Shown: positions 34,843 to 43,675 of the stretch, one piece after another | Layout: every line of letters starts with the position of its first letter | Numbering within the stretch: the first letter of the stretch is position 1 | Assembly: GCF_902830275.1 (NCBI RefSeq) | Contig: NZ_CADESW010000001.1 | Span: 744,001-808,000, forward strand | Reading direction: 5' to 3' | Length of the DNA: 64,000 bases | Source: Burkholderia stagnalis | Lineage (GTDB): Bacteria > Pseudomonadota > Gammaproteobacteria > Burkholderiales > Burkholderiaceae | Notes under the pieces: generated by a model | The model's database searches: none | The model's input: only the letters and a program-made list of their open reading frames with translations | What the model was told of the DNA's origin: nothing | Position numbers and translations under genes: made by a program

Positions 34843-36662
34843 CGCACGCCGCGACGCCCCAGCACGACTCCACGCGGCCGGACGATCCGCCGCCGCAGGT
34901 GGATGCCGCCGCCCGCGACGCCGAGACGGACCCGTCGCGGATGTTCATGTCGTCGCTGCCGCCGGGGCCGCGCGAGCGGCGGCTCGCGCTCGCGACGGTC
35001 ATCGTGTCGGCGGCGATCTTCGTCGCGCTCGTGCCGTTCGCGCCGATTCCGCTCGCGCGGGAGTGGGGGTTCATCCCGGTCTACCAGACGGCGATCCTCG
35101 TCAACGACATGGCGACGGCCGGCCTGCTGCTCGGCCAGTTCGCGATCCTGCGCGAGCGGGCGCTGCTGGTGCTCGCGGCCGGCTACCTGTTCACGGGCTT
35201 CATGGCCGGCGTGCACATGCTGACCTTCCCCGGCCTGTTCGCGCCCACCGGTTTGCTGCACGCGGGCGAGCAGACCACCGCATGGCTCTACATGTTCTGG
35301 CACGGCGGCTTCCCGCTCGTGGTCGCGTGCTATGCGCTGCTGCGCGACGCCCCGCGCACGCCGCCGAAGCCGGCCAGCCATGCGGCGGTGCCGATCGCGG
35401 GCTGCGTCGTCGCGACCTTGCTCGCGACCGCCGCGATCGCGGTGTTCACGACGGCGGGCCACGACTACCTGCCGCGCGTCATGCGCGGCAACTGGATGAT
35501 CGAGCCGCTGCTGAGCCCCGTCGTCGCCGTCTGGGCGCTGAACGTGGTCGCGCTCGCGTTGATGTGGCGCCGCCGGCGGCGCCACTCGGTGCTCGATCTG
35601 TGGGTGATGATCGTGACGGTCGCGTGGCTGTTCGACATCGCGTTGTCGGCGATGCTGAATCATGGGCGCTTCGATCTCGGCTTCTACGCGGGGCGCATCT
35701 ACGGGTTCGTCGCGTCGAGCGTCGTGCTGTTCGCGCTGCTGTTCGAGAACGGCCGGCTGCATGCGCGCACGGCGCGCGCGCTCTCCGGCGAACGGCACGA
35801 GCATCAGCTCGTGCTGCAGAAGACGGCGGAGCTGAACGACGCGAACGAACGGCTCGAGCAGCGCGTCGCCGCGCGCACCGCGCAGCTCAGCGCGTCGAAC
35901 CGCGACCTGCGGCGCGAGGTCGAGGAACGCGTGCGCGCGGAGCGGGCCTTGCAGGCGTCGCGCGAGGAATTGCGGGAGATTTCGGCGATCAGCGCGAGCG
36001 CGCGCGAAGCCGAGCAGCGCCGCATCGCGCGCGAGCTGCACGACGAACTCGCGCAGACGCTCGCGACGCTGAAGAACGATCTCGAATGGCTGATCGATCG
36101 CGTGCCGCAGGACGATGCGATGCTTGCCCGCAAGATCGCGGCGATGCACGGGCTCGCGCGCGGCGCGGTGGCCGCGACGCGGCGCATCGCGTCCGACCTG
36201 CGGCCGCTGATGCTCGACGATCTCGGCTTCGCCGCGGCGATGCAGTGGCTCGTGCAGGACTTCCGGCAGCGGCACGGCATCGCCTGCACGCTGCGCGTCG
36301 ACCCGCCCGAGCGGAACCTCGCGGAGCCGTACGCGACGGCCGTGTTCCGCATCGCGCAGGAAGCGCTCGCGAACGTCGCGCGGCATGCGGCGGCCTCGCA
36401 GGTCGACGTGGATCTGGCGTGCGGCGGCGGCGACATCGCGCTGACGATCCGCGACGACGGCGCGGGCTTCGATCCCGGCGATCCGCGCAAGCCGACCTCG
36501 TTCGGGCTCGTCGGGCTGCGCGAGCGGGCGTATCTGGTGGGGGGGATGTTGACGATCGATACCGCGCCGGGAAAGGGGACGAGGGTGTCGGTGCGGATTC
36601 CGCTCGATGGGGCGCAGGTGGCGTTCACGGTCGGTGGGCCCACGACAGGACACGCGGATTAG
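34839..36662 (+). CDS. NarX-like sensor histidine kinase with MASE4-like membrane sensor
   Basis: 607 residues. An N-terminal block of about seven to eight membrane helices (residues 45-300; AGYLFTGFMAGVHMLTFPGL and FGLFAPTGLLHAGEQTTAW-type stretches) resembles the MASE4 sensor domain. A coiled linker ends in the HisKA_3 dimerisation motif EQRRIARELHDELAQTLATL, with phosphoacceptor His401. The ATPase domain is complete (EALANVARHAAASQVDV, RDDGAGFDPGD, FGLVGLRERAYLVGG). It should phosphorylate the regulator next to it. The signal sensed by MASE4-type domains is not known. Confidence 0.9.
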   Translation: MTHAATPQHDSTRPDDPPPQVDAAARDAETDPSRMFMSSLPPGPRERRLALATVIVSAAIFVALVPFAPIPLAREWGFIPVYQTAILVNDMATAGLLLGQFAILRERALLVLAAGYLFTGFMAGVHMLTFPGLFAPTGLLHAGEQTTAWLYMFWHGGFPLVVACYALLRDAPRTPPKPASHAAVPIAGCVVATLLATAAIAVFTTAGHDYLPRVMRGNWMIEPLLSPVVAVWALNVVALALMWRRRRRHSVLDLWVMIVTVAWLFDIALSAMLNHGRFDLGFYAGRIYGFVASSVVLFALLFENGRLHARTARALSGERHEHQLVLQKTAELNDANERLEQRVAARTAQLSASNRDLRREVEERVRAERALQASREELREISAISASAREAEQRRIARELHDELAQTLATLKNDLEWLIDRVPQDDAMLARKIAAMHGLARGAVAATRRIASDLRPLMLDDLGFAAAMQWLVQDFRQRHGIACTLRVDPPERNLAEPYATAVFRIAQEALANVARHAAASQVDVDLACGGGDIALTIRDDGAGFDPGDPRKPTSFGLVGLRERAYLVGGMLTIDTAPGKGTRVSVRIPLDGAQVAFTVGGPTTGHAD

Positions 36663-36756
36663 CGGAGGTGGCGGTAGGCGCGGAACCGAACGCGGCCGCG
36701 CGATCAACGGCACGAATGGGATGCATGGCGGCAATCGGCAGCACGACTGCCTTCCG

Positions 36757-37056
36757 TCAATGGTAGTCGTCTTCCCGTTGATGTCGGACTGCCAGAATGG
36801 TCACTTGCTCCGAGTACTCGATCTCGAACAGCATCACGTAGCCCCATGCCCCGAACGAGATGATCAGCTCACGCAAGAAGGGATTCGCGGCATCGGCCTT
36901 TCGGCAACTGAACGGAAAATTTCGCAGCACGGAAACACCCTGCCCGATCGCTTCCAACGCCCGTGCCGCGGCTTGCGCATCCCGCTCGAGCAAAAACCTG
37001 TACAACCGCATCAGGTCCTCACGCGCCGCGCGCGTGTATCGCACCTGATATCTCAA
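36757..37056 (-). CDS. ParE/RelE-family toxin
   Basis: 99 residues from ATG 37056. The sequence MRYQVRYTRAAREDLMRLYR, then RNFPFSCRKADA, ELIISFGAWGYVMLFEI and VTILAVRHQREDDY, is the plasmid-stabilisation ParE/RelE pattern. It overlaps the antitoxin stop by four bases (37053-37056), a normal antitoxin-first arrangement. ParE toxins inhibit DNA gyrase, RelE toxins cleave mRNA; this one is closer to ParE in the RHQREDDY end. Confidence 0.88.
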   Translation of the reverse strand: MRYQVRYTRAAREDLMRLYRFLLERDAQAAARALEAIGQGVSVLRNFPFSCRKADAANPFLRELIISFGAWGYVMLFEIEYSEQVTILAVRHQREDDYH

Positions 37057-37328
37057 ACTGCTTTCCTCGCCATGCGCGAGGCGTTCAGCATCCCTTCAAG
37101 TTCTGCATGCACTTCGTCAGCGTCGAAATACTCGCCGGTGCGACGCGCTTCATCACGAGACGCAAGGCCGCGGGCAATGAACTCCCGCTGGAATCGCCGA
37201 CGCGCGATGCCGTCGCGCAACGCCGCTTCCATGAACGCCGATAGCGTTTCGTTCTCGTCCAGCACGGATTCGGCCGCGTCGCGCAATTCCGGATCGACGC
37301 GCAGGGCCGGCATGGTCGCGGTTTTCAT
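37053..37328 (-). CDS. Antitoxin of the ParE-type pair
   Basis: 91 residues from ATG 37328, with AGGAGG seven bases upstream. It starts MKTATMPALRVDPELRDAAE, then LDENETLSAFMEAALRDGIA, which is a ribbon-helix-helix-like DNA-binding region. The rest is acidic. The long perfect palindrome at 37339-37358, directly upstream, is a good site for autorepression by the complex. Confidence 0.85.
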   Translation of the reverse strand: MKTATMPALRVDPELRDAAESVLDENETLSAFMEAALRDGIARRRFQREFIARGLASRDEARRTGEYFDADEVHAELEGMLNASRMARKAV

Positions 37329-37338
37329 CGCATCCTCC

Positions 37339-37358
37339 TGCATTACATTTGTAATGCA
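37339..37358. promoter_or_regulatory. Perfect 20-bp palindromic operator of the ParE-type pair
   Basis: TGCATTACATTTGTAATGCA (nine-base arms, two-base centre) sits 11 bases upstream of the antitoxin ATG, on its Shine-Dalgarno side. Such dyads are bound by ribbon-helix-helix antitoxins. Confidence 0.7.
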
Positions 37359-37476
37359 TGGTAGCACATCGGCTGATGGATGCGCAGTCGTCCGATCGGC
37401 ATACCGTCGTGCCGGTGCCGAATCGTCCGGCGGGCCCTGCAGCCGAGGCGTGCCGACCGACACGCGCCCCGCCCCC

Positions 37477-38787
37477 TCACACCCCCACCGTCACCATCCC
37501 CCGCTCCGACCGCGTCCACGCAACCAGCGCACCGGCCCCGAGCAACGCGAGGCACACGATCGGCACGATCATCGGCCCGAACGCGGTGCCGGTCACCTTC
37601 CCCGCGAACGGCATCAGGTTCTGGCTGAAGAAGCCGCCGAGGTTGCCGATCGAGTTGATCGCCGCGACGCTCGCCGCCGCGCGCGCGCCGGTGAAGTAGC
37701 GCGGCGGCATCGACCAGAAGCACGGATACAGCAGCGGGATGCACGCGCCGCCGAGCACCAGCGCGACGAAGCGCAGCGGCGTCGACGGCAGCACCAGGCT
37801 CAGCAGGAACCCGAGCGCGCCGAGCGCCGCGACGATCGCGATCGTGCGCAGGATGCTCTTTGCGCGGCGCAGCTTCGACGGCAGCCAGACCAGCAGCAGC
37901 ACGGCCAGCGCCCACGGCAGCATGCTGAGCAGGCCGTTCGTGCTGCTCGACACGCCGAACGACTTCACGAGCGTCGGCAGCCAGTACGTCACGCCATACA
38001 GCGACGTCGACATCAGCATGTAGGTCGCCGCAAACAGCATCACGCGCGGATCGAGCAGCGCCTTCCACGGTTGCCCATGTTCCGCGTGCGCGGGCTGCTC
38101 GCGTTCGAGCGCGGCCGCGACCACCTGCTTCTCGCGCTCGTCGAGGAAACGCGCATCGCGATATGAAGCCGGCAGCACGCGAAACACGACGATCGCGACC
38201 ACCACCGCCGGGATGCCCGTCGCCACGAATACCCATTGCCAGCCCGCGAGCCCCCACACGCCGTTCAGGCTCAGCAGCCAGCCGCCGACCAGCGAGCCGA
38301 GCATGTTCGCGAGCGCGCTGCCGAGCGTGAAGATGCCGAGCACCTTCGCGCGGTAGCTCTGCGGGAACCACAGCGTCAGGTAGTAGATGACGCCCGGATA
38401 AAAACCGGCCTCGGCGATGCCGAGCGCGAAGCGCAGCCCGCAGAACACCGGCATCGACGTCGTGAAGCCCATCAGCACGGTAATCAGGCCCCAGGTCAGC
38501 ATGATCCGCGCGAGCCACACGCGTGCGCCGTAGCGATGCAGCGCGAGCGTGCTCGGCACCTCGAACAACAGGTAGCCGATGAAGAACAGCGACGACGCGA
38601 GGCCGAACGCGGCCTCCGTCATGCCGAGGCTGTGCACCATCTGCAGCTTCGCGAAGCCGACGTTCTGACGGTCGATGAACGCGATCAGGAACATCACGAC
38701 GAGGATCGGCAGCAGGCGCCGCGCCATCTTCGACATGACCTGCCGTTCTTCGGCGGACGCGGGGTCCAGGGTTTCGGTGGCGTTCAC
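37477..38787 (-). CDS. MFS transporter (ACS family)
   Basis: 436 residues from ATG 38787, twelve predicted membrane helices. ACS-family hallmarks are visible: IAFIDRQNVGFAKLQM in helix 1, FALGIAEAGFYPGVIYYLTL in helix 4 and SIGNLGGFFSQNLMPF in helix 11. These carriers import organic anions such as phthalate, tartrate or 4-hydroxyphenylacetate. It is 45 bp downstream of the binding-protein gene, so the two form an operon. The two-component genes divergent from them probably control expression. Confidence 0.9.
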   Translation of the reverse strand: MNATETLDPASAEERQVMSKMARRLLPILVVMFLIAFIDRQNVGFAKLQMVHSLGMTEAAFGLASSLFFIGYLLFEVPSTLALHRYGARVWLARIMLTWGLITVLMGFTTSMPVFCGLRFALGIAEAGFYPGVIYYLTLWFPQSYRAKVLGIFTLGSALANMLGSLVGGWLLSLNGVWGLAGWQWVFVATGIPAVVVAIVVFRVLPASYRDARFLDEREKQVVAAALEREQPAHAEHGQPWKALLDPRVMLFAATYMLMSTSLYGVTYWLPTLVKSFGVSSSTNGLLSMLPWALAVLLLVWLPSKLRRAKSILRTIAIVAALGALGFLLSLVLPSTPLRFVALVLGGACIPLLYPCFWSMPPRYFTGARAAASVAAINSIGNLGGFFSQNLMPFAGKVTGTAFGPMIVPIVCLALLGAGALVAWTRSERGMVTVGV

Positions 38788-38832
38788 AGCATGCTCCTCC
38801 TTGATTTCGGTTGTATGCGCTCGGGCGTTCGC

Positions 38833-39849
38833 CTACGACGGGCGGAATTCGCCGAGCATCGGCGTGAACATCTCGGTCCACGCGCGCGGCTTTGCCTTGA
38901 TCGTGCCGGCCATGTAGAGAAATTCGACGTAGTCCATCAGCTGGTTCGGCTTCACCGAGAAACGCGTCTCGGGCGCCGCGAGCATCTGCATCACGTCGTC
39001 GTGCGACACGCCGACGCCCGACGACGCGGCGTAGATCGCGGCCGCCGCGCGCGGGTCCTGCGCGATCGCGCGGTTCGCGTCGTCGAGCGCGCCGAGGAAC
39101 GCGGCCGCGAGCGCGGGCTCGGTGTCGACGAGCCGCTTCGGCGCGAACACGACGTCGAGCGTCAGCGGGCCGAGCACGTCGACCGAACTGACGACGCGAT
39201 GAATGCCCGGCTGCCGCAGCTCGAGCGTCGAGAACGGCGGCGACGTGAAGTGCGCGGTGACGCCGTGCTCGCGCCGGATCAGCGCCTGCATCGCCTGCGG
39301 ATGCGGCAGGTTCACGGTGATCGAATCGAGCTGCGCGAAATGCGGCCGGCCGAGCAGCTTGGCCGCGACCATCTGCAGCACGACCGCCGACAGCGACGTG
39401 CGGATGCCCGGCACCGCGATCCGGTCGGCCGGCGTGAAATCGCGCAGCGACGTCAGCCCGGGGCGGTTCGCGTTCAGCGACAGCGAGGTGGTCGACAGCC
39501 CGCTGATGCCGATCACCTCGACGTTCGGAATGCCGCGTGCCCGCGCCCACAGCTCGATGAAGCCCGGCGCGCCGGCGCCCGCGAAATCGAGCGTGCCGGC
39601 CATCATCGCGTCGTTCACCGAATTGCCGCCGTCGAGCAGCACCCAGTCGACGCTGACGTCGCGCACGCCGTGCTTCGCCGCATGCCGTTCGAACAGCCGC
39701 TGCTTCTCCATCACGAGCAGCGGCAGGTACAGCACGCCATAGCCTTTCGAGATCCGCACCGTGCGCGGCTTCGACAGCACGAGCGCGGGCGCGAGCGCCG
39801 CGCCGAGCCCGGCGGCGACGAACGCGCGACGGCGCAGCGACGGCGTCAT
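38833..39849 (-). CDS. NitT/TauT-type substrate-binding protein without its ABC partners
   Basis: 338 residues. A Tat-like or Sec leader opens it (RRRAFVAAGLGAALAPALVL, twin Arg). The periplasmic binding fold has KGYGVLYLPLLVMEKQRLFE, NSVNDAMMAGTLDFAGAGAP and PPFSTLELRQPGIHRV. No ABC permease or ATPase gene is near; instead an MFS carrier follows. It may act as a sensor that delivers ligand to the two-component system or as a chaperone for an MFS solute. The TctC-type order is similar but the fold is NitT/TauT. Confidence 0.82.
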   Translation of the reverse strand: MTPSLRRRAFVAAGLGAALAPALVLSKPRTVRISKGYGVLYLPLLVMEKQRLFERHAAKHGVRDVSVDWVLLDGGNSVNDAMMAGTLDFAGAGAPGFIELWARARGIPNVEVIGISGLSTTSLSLNANRPGLTSLRDFTPADRIAVPGIRTSLSAVVLQMVAAKLLGRPHFAQLDSITVNLPHPQAMQALIRREHGVTAHFTSPPFSTLELRQPGIHRVVSSVDVLGPLTLDVVFAPKRLVDTEPALAAAFLGALDDANRAIAQDPRAAAAIYAASSGVGVSHDDVMQMLAAPETRFSVKPNQLMDYVEFLYMAGTIKAKPRAWTEMFTPMLGEFRPS

Positions 39850-40022
39850 GCGGGCGCGCCCGCTTCGGTGATTGCCTGCTGCATGTTGCCGTCTCCTCTG
39901 GTATTAATGCCGTCTCTGCCATCCTCGGCTCAAGCACAGGTTATCGAGCGAGTCTGAGAAAATGCTGACATCCCGCCCCCGGGAAAACCCGTAACCCAAT
40001 CGAACCGAAGCAGGCCAGCACC

Positions 40023-40688
40023 ATGCGCATTCTCGTCGCGGAAGACGACGCGGAAATCGGCGCGGCGATCCGCAGCCGCCTGACGCGGCTCGGCCACGCG
40101 GTCGACCTCGAAACGAACGGCGCGACGGCGAACAGCCTGCTCGGCGTCGAGCGCTTCGACCTCGTCGTGCTCGACGTGATGCTGCCCGCGATGGACGGCT
40201 TCGCGATCCTGCGCAACCTGCGCGCGTCGGGCAGCACGACGCCGGTGCTGCTCGTCACCGCGCGCTCGGCGATCGACGACCGCGTGAGCGGCCTCGGGCT
40301 CGGCGCGGACGACTACCTCGTGAAACCGTTCGACTACCGCGAGCTGGAAGCGCGCGTGCAGGCGCTCCTGCGCCGCAACAGCGGCCACGCGAACGACGTG
40401 CTGACGCTCGGCGGCCTGCGCATCGACCGCAGCAGCCGCCTCGCCGAGCTCGACGGCCGGCCGCTGTCGCTGTCGCGCCAGGAATTCGCGCTGCTCGAGA
40501 TCCTCGCGAGCCGGCCGCAGCGGATCTTCTCGAAGGACGAATTGCTGAACCAGCTGTTCAGCTTCGGCAACGAGCCGAGCGCGAACGCGGTCGAGCAATA
40601 CGTGACGCGCGTGCGCAGGAAGCTCACGGGCAGCTCGGTCGAGATCCGCACCGCGCGCGGGATGGGGTACCAGATTGCGACGCACTGA
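40023..40688 (+). CDS. OmpR-family response regulator
   Basis: 221 residues from ATG 40023. The receiver has EDDAEIGAAIRSRL, phosphoacceptor Asp51 in VVLDVMLPAMDG and the Lys in DDYLVKPFDYRELEARV. The winged helix follows: LSLSRQEFALLEILASRPQR, VEQYVTRVRRKL and ARGMGYQI. It overlaps the kinase start by 14 bp. Order and sequence resemble TctD or QseB. The divergent operon of binding protein and MFS carrier is the probable target. Confidence 0.93.
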   Translation: MRILVAEDDAEIGAAIRSRLTRLGHAVDLETNGATANSLLGVERFDLVVLDVMLPAMDGFAILRNLRASGSTTPVLLVTARSAIDDRVSGLGLGADDYLVKPFDYRELEARVQALLRRNSGHANDVLTLGGLRIDRSSRLAELDGRPLSLSRQEFALLEILASRPQRIFSKDELLNQLFSFGNEPSANAVEQYVTRVRRKLTGSSVEIRTARGMGYQIATH

Positions 40689-42087
40689 CTGGTTCCCGAA
40701 GACGCTGTTCGGGCGCACGCTGCTGTTCATCGCGCTCGTCGTCGCGTCGGGCGCGCTCGCGCTCGCGGCGATCGCGCGCTACTACGCGGGCGTCGCTGCC
40801 GAACGCGCGTACGACCAGCTGCTCGCCGGCGCGGCAATCCAGGTCGCGGAAAACCTCTACGTTCAAGGCGGCGTGCTCGCGCTGAATCCGCCGGTTGCCG
40901 CGCTGTCGACGCTGTCGCGCTACGACCTCGTGTACTACAAGGTCGTCGACTCGCGCGGCGTGGTCGTGGCCGGCTACCACGACCTCGCGAGCCCCGCGAC
41001 GCTCGCCGCCGCGAAGCTCGGCCCCGCGTTCGCGAACGGCACCTACCAGCACGCGCGGATCCGGATGGCGACCATCGCGCGCTACATGCCCGAGGAAAGC
41101 ACGCCCGGCTGGGCGCTCGTCACCGTCGCGCAGACGACGAACGCGCGGCAGGCGCTGACGAACGACATGAGCTTCAAGGTGTGGACGCTGATCCTGCTGA
41201 TGAGCGTGCTCGCGATCGGTGCGAGCGGCCTCGCGATCCGGCGCGGCCTGCGGCCGCTCGCGCAGATCGAGACCATCATCGCCGCGCGCGACCCCGCCGA
41301 CCTGCGCCCGGTGGCCGTCGACACGCCGAGCGAGATCAACGCGATCATCGGCGCGATCAACGGGCTGATGCGCCGCCTCGCGGAGCGGATCACCGCGATG
41401 CAGCGCTTCATCGCCGACGCCGCGCACCAGATGCGCACGCCGCTCGCGCGCCTCGACGCGCAGATCGAGCTGCTCGACAGCGAAGCCGACCCCGCGCGCC
41501 ATGCCGCGCGGCTCGACGCGCTGCGCGCGACCTGCGCGGACGTCGGCCGGCTCACCGGGCAGCTGCTGAACCACGCGATGGTGATCCACCGCATCGAGGC
41601 CGTGCCGCTGCAGCCGGTCGAACTGGTCGGGATTGCCAAGGAAGTGCTCGGGCGCACGATTCCGCTCGCCGACGCGCGCGACGTGGCGGTCGCGTTCGAC
41701 AGCGACACGCCGCACGCGTGGATCGACGGCGACGCGATCAGCCTGCAGGAAGCGCTGTCGAATGTGCTGCACAACGCGCTGCTGCACGGCCACGCGGACG
41801 ACATCGTCGTGTCGGTGGCCAGCACGAGCGAGTCGGTGACGCTGAGCGTCGCCGACAACGGCCGCGGGATTCCGCGCGAACAATGGGACGCGGCGCTGCA
41901 GCCGTTCGTGCGGCTCGAACCCGACGGCGCCGGGCGGCGCACGGGGTCGGGCCTCGGGCTCGCGATCGTGCAGGAAGTGATGAAGGCGCACGGCGGGCGG
42001 GTCGGCTTCGCGTTCCCGCCGCAGGGCGGGTTCGCGGTCGTGCTGACGTTTCCGCCCGCGCGGGGCGCGGGCGACGCGACGGCCTGA
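40675..42087 (+). CDS. TctE/QseC-type sensor histidine kinase
   Basis: 470 residues from TTG 40675, which overlaps the regulator end; no ATG is available in this stretch. Helix 1 (LLFIALVVASGALALAAIA) and helix 2 (LILLMSVLAIGASGLAI) frame a periplasmic domain of about 125 residues. HAMP is at 180-235, the H-box is IADAAHQMRTPLARLD with His251, and the ATPase has SNVLHNALLHG, VADNGRGIP and GSGLGLAIVQEVM. TctE kinases sense tricarboxylates; the ligand here is unknown. Confidence 0.9.
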   Translation: MRRTDWFPKTLFGRTLLFIALVVASGALALAAIARYYAGVAAERAYDQLLAGAAIQVAENLYVQGGVLALNPPVAALSTLSRYDLVYYKVVDSRGVVVAGYHDLASPATLAAAKLGPAFANGTYQHARIRMATIARYMPEESTPGWALVTVAQTTNARQALTNDMSFKVWTLILLMSVLAIGASGLAIRRGLRPLAQIETIIAARDPADLRPVAVDTPSEINAIIGAINGLMRRLAERITAMQRFIADAAHQMRTPLARLDAQIELLDSEADPARHAARLDALRATCADVGRLTGQLLNHAMVIHRIEAVPLQPVELVGIAKEVLGRTIPLADARDVAVAFDSDTPHAWIDGDAISLQEALSNVLHNALLHGHADDIVVSVASTSESVTLSVADNGRGIPREQWDAALQPFVRLEPDGAGRRTGSGLGLAIVQEVMKAHGGRVGFAFPPQGGFAVVLTFPPARGAGDATA

Positions 42088-42111
42088 AGACGTGAAGGCG
42101 TAAGCGCCCCG

Positions 42112-42265
42112 CTACACCGCCACCGCTTCCCCGCCGAGATACGCATCGCGCACCCGCTCGTCGCCGAGCAGCGACTTCGCCGCGCCTTCCAGCACGACGC
42201 GCCCCGTCTGCAGCACATAGCCGTAATGCGCGATCTCGAGCGCGAGGCTCGCGTTCTGCTCGACC
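42112..42265 (-). pseudogene. livF: 3' fragment of livF (branched-chain amino acid ABC ATPase)
   Basis: The minus-strand frame reads VEQNASLALEIAHYGYVLQT, then GRVVLEGAAKSLLGDERVRD and AYLGGEAVAV, ending in TAG at 42112. This is the conserved C-terminus of LivF. It is cut at 42265 by the TnpB element. Joined to the fragment at 43576-43675 the frame is restored, which proves that the two pieces were one gene. Confidence 0.88.
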
Positions 42266-42420
42266 TTGACTGCTCTCCTCCCGAAAGGAAGGCGATTCCC
42301 GCTTCACTGAATGCGACCCGACATCGCCTCAAAGAGACATGGGACTTACGCTTTCTCCATGGGCTGACACCGCCAGTCCGGCGGCCAAAACGTTGCGCGC
42401 GGCGTTGATGTCGCGGTCGT
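42246..42420 (-). ncRNA. Predicted reRNA (omegaRNA) of TnpB with native guide
   Basis: In TnpB elements the guide RNA is made from the 3' end of tnpB through the right end into flanking DNA. Here the 62-bp region after the tnpB stop can fold (GGCGAT with ATCGCC; CTTCC with GGGAG) and ends in GTCAA. The adjacent 20 nt, GGTCGAGCAGAACGCGAGCC, would be the guide. The 5' limit within tnpB is a guess. Confidence 0.55.
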
Positions 42421-43575
42421 GCGTTATTCCGCATCCCGGACAGTCCCAGGCGCGCACTTTCAACGGCAGGCGGGCTACGGTGTGCCCGCAATCGGCGCAT
42501 CGCTTGCTGGAGGGATACCAGCGATCGATCCCGATCAACGTGCGGCCGTACCACTTGGCCTTGTACGTCAGCTGCCGCACGAATTCCGACCAGCCCGCAT
42601 CGCCGATCGATTTCGCGAGCCCTCGATTCTTCAGCATGTGGCGGACGGCAAGACTTTCGATCGCGATCACTTGGTTTTCGTTGATCAACCGTGTCGAAAG
42701 CTTGTGCAGGAAATCCCTGCGCGAATCTGCCGTCCTGGCATGCATCCGTGCGACTTTGAGTCTCGCCTTCCTGCGATTGGCCGAACCCTTTTGCTTCCTT
42801 GCCAGCCGTCGTTGCAACTTGGCGAGCCTGGCTTCGTTCTTGCGAAACGCATTCGGCGCCGCGATCTTCTCGCCCGTCGAAAGAACGACAAAATCTGTCA
42901 ACCCGAAGTCGATGCCGACCTTGCCGGTTGCTGCGGATTTTGCAGAAACCACGTCGTCGCAAAGCAGCGATACGTGGTATCGGCCTGCGGTGTCCTTCGA
43001 CACCGTGACAGTGGTCAGCTTCGCCCCCGACGGAATCCTGCGCGACCAGCGGATCGCAAGCGGCGCATTCATCTTCGCCAGCTTCAGCGACGTGCCATCC
43101 CATCTGAACGCGCTCGCCGTGTACTCGGCCGATTGCGCACCGTCCTTGCGCCGGAAGTTCGGGTACTGGGCGCGCTTGGCGAAGAAGTTCGCAAACGCCG
43201 TCTGCAAGTGGCGCAACGCCTGCTGGAGCGGCACGGAGCTGACTTCGTTCAGCCAACCGTGTTCGGGCGTTTTCTTCAGCGCGGTGAGCGCGGCGGAGGT
43301 TTCGTGATAGCCGACACGTGCCTGGCGCTGCTGCCACGCATCGGTGCGCATCTGCAGCATGCGGTTATACACAAAGCGCGCACACCCGAACGTCCGGGCA
43401 AGCATCGTTGCTTGCTCGGGCGTCGGGTAGAACCGGAATCGGTAGGCGCGCTTGATATCCATGCCTCACACCATGTCATAGGCTCGCGTGTGCTTCAAGT
43501 TTGGGAGAATCGGCCACTCGGCCGCACTCGTTTCACTCCTCGCTCTAAACGACGGGGTTTCTCGGAGCAAATCGG
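42266..43575 (-). mobile_element. IS200/IS605-family element with tnpB only (IS1341 type)
   Basis: 1310 bp. On the minus strand the element begins after ...CGTCAT (flank 43576 upward) and ends ...GTCAA at 42266, just before GGTCGAGCAG. Deleting it restores an in-frame livF with ATG GTC GAG at the joint, so there is no target duplication. The ends show short stem-loops: AAAC/GTTT near 43550 and CTTCC/GGGAG near 42280. No tnpA transposase is present, so mobility would need one in trans. Confidence 0.85.
42329..43462 (-). CDS. tnpB: TnpB RNA-guided endonuclease
   Basis: 377 residues from ATG 43462, with GTGAGG upstream. The N-terminus YRFRFYPTPEQATMLARTFG is the OrfB helix-turn-helix. The RuvC-like nuclease is intact: Asp185 in KVGIDFGLTDF, Glu269 in VIAIESLAVRHM, Asp351 in HDRDINAARNV. 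The zinc finger CADCG...CPGCG lies between the last two. Length is normal. TnpB cleaves target DNA that matches the reRNA guide and carries a TAM, which favours retention of the element. All catalytic residues are present, so it may be active. Confidence 0.93.
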   Translation of the reverse strand: MDIKRAYRFRFYPTPEQATMLARTFGCARFVYNRMLQMRTDAWQQRQARVGYHETSAALTALKKTPEHGWLNEVSSVPLQQALRHLQTAFANFFAKRAQYPNFRRKDGAQSAEYTASAFRWDGTSLKLAKMNAPLAIRWSRRIPSGAKLTTVTVSKDTAGRYHVSLLCDDVVSAKSAATGKVGIDFGLTDFVVLSTGEKIAAPNAFRKNEARLAKLQRRLARKQKGSANRRKARLKVARMHARTADSRRDFLHKLSTRLINENQVIAIESLAVRHMLKNRGLAKSIGDAGWSEFVRQLTYKAKWYGRTLIGIDRWYPSSKRCADCGHTVARLPLKVRAWDCPGCGITHDRDINAARNVLAAGLAVSAHGESVSPMSL

Positions 43576-43675
43576 ATGACGATCGTCACGCCCTGCCGGT
43601 TGATCGCATCGATCAGTTCGAGCATCTTGTCGACATAGAGCGGCGACAGGCCCATCGTCGGCTCGTCCAGCAGAT
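43576..43675 (-). pseudogene. livF: 5' piece of the interrupted livF (Walker B region)
   Basis: The minus frame reads LLDEPTMGLSPLYVDKMLEL then IDAINRQGVTIV. This is the Walker B and D-loop region of LivF, ending exactly at the element boundary. The fragment begins abruptly near 43675, so all upstream domains (Walker A, signature) are lost. Sequence from 43676 to 43819 is not recognised. Confidence 0.82.
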
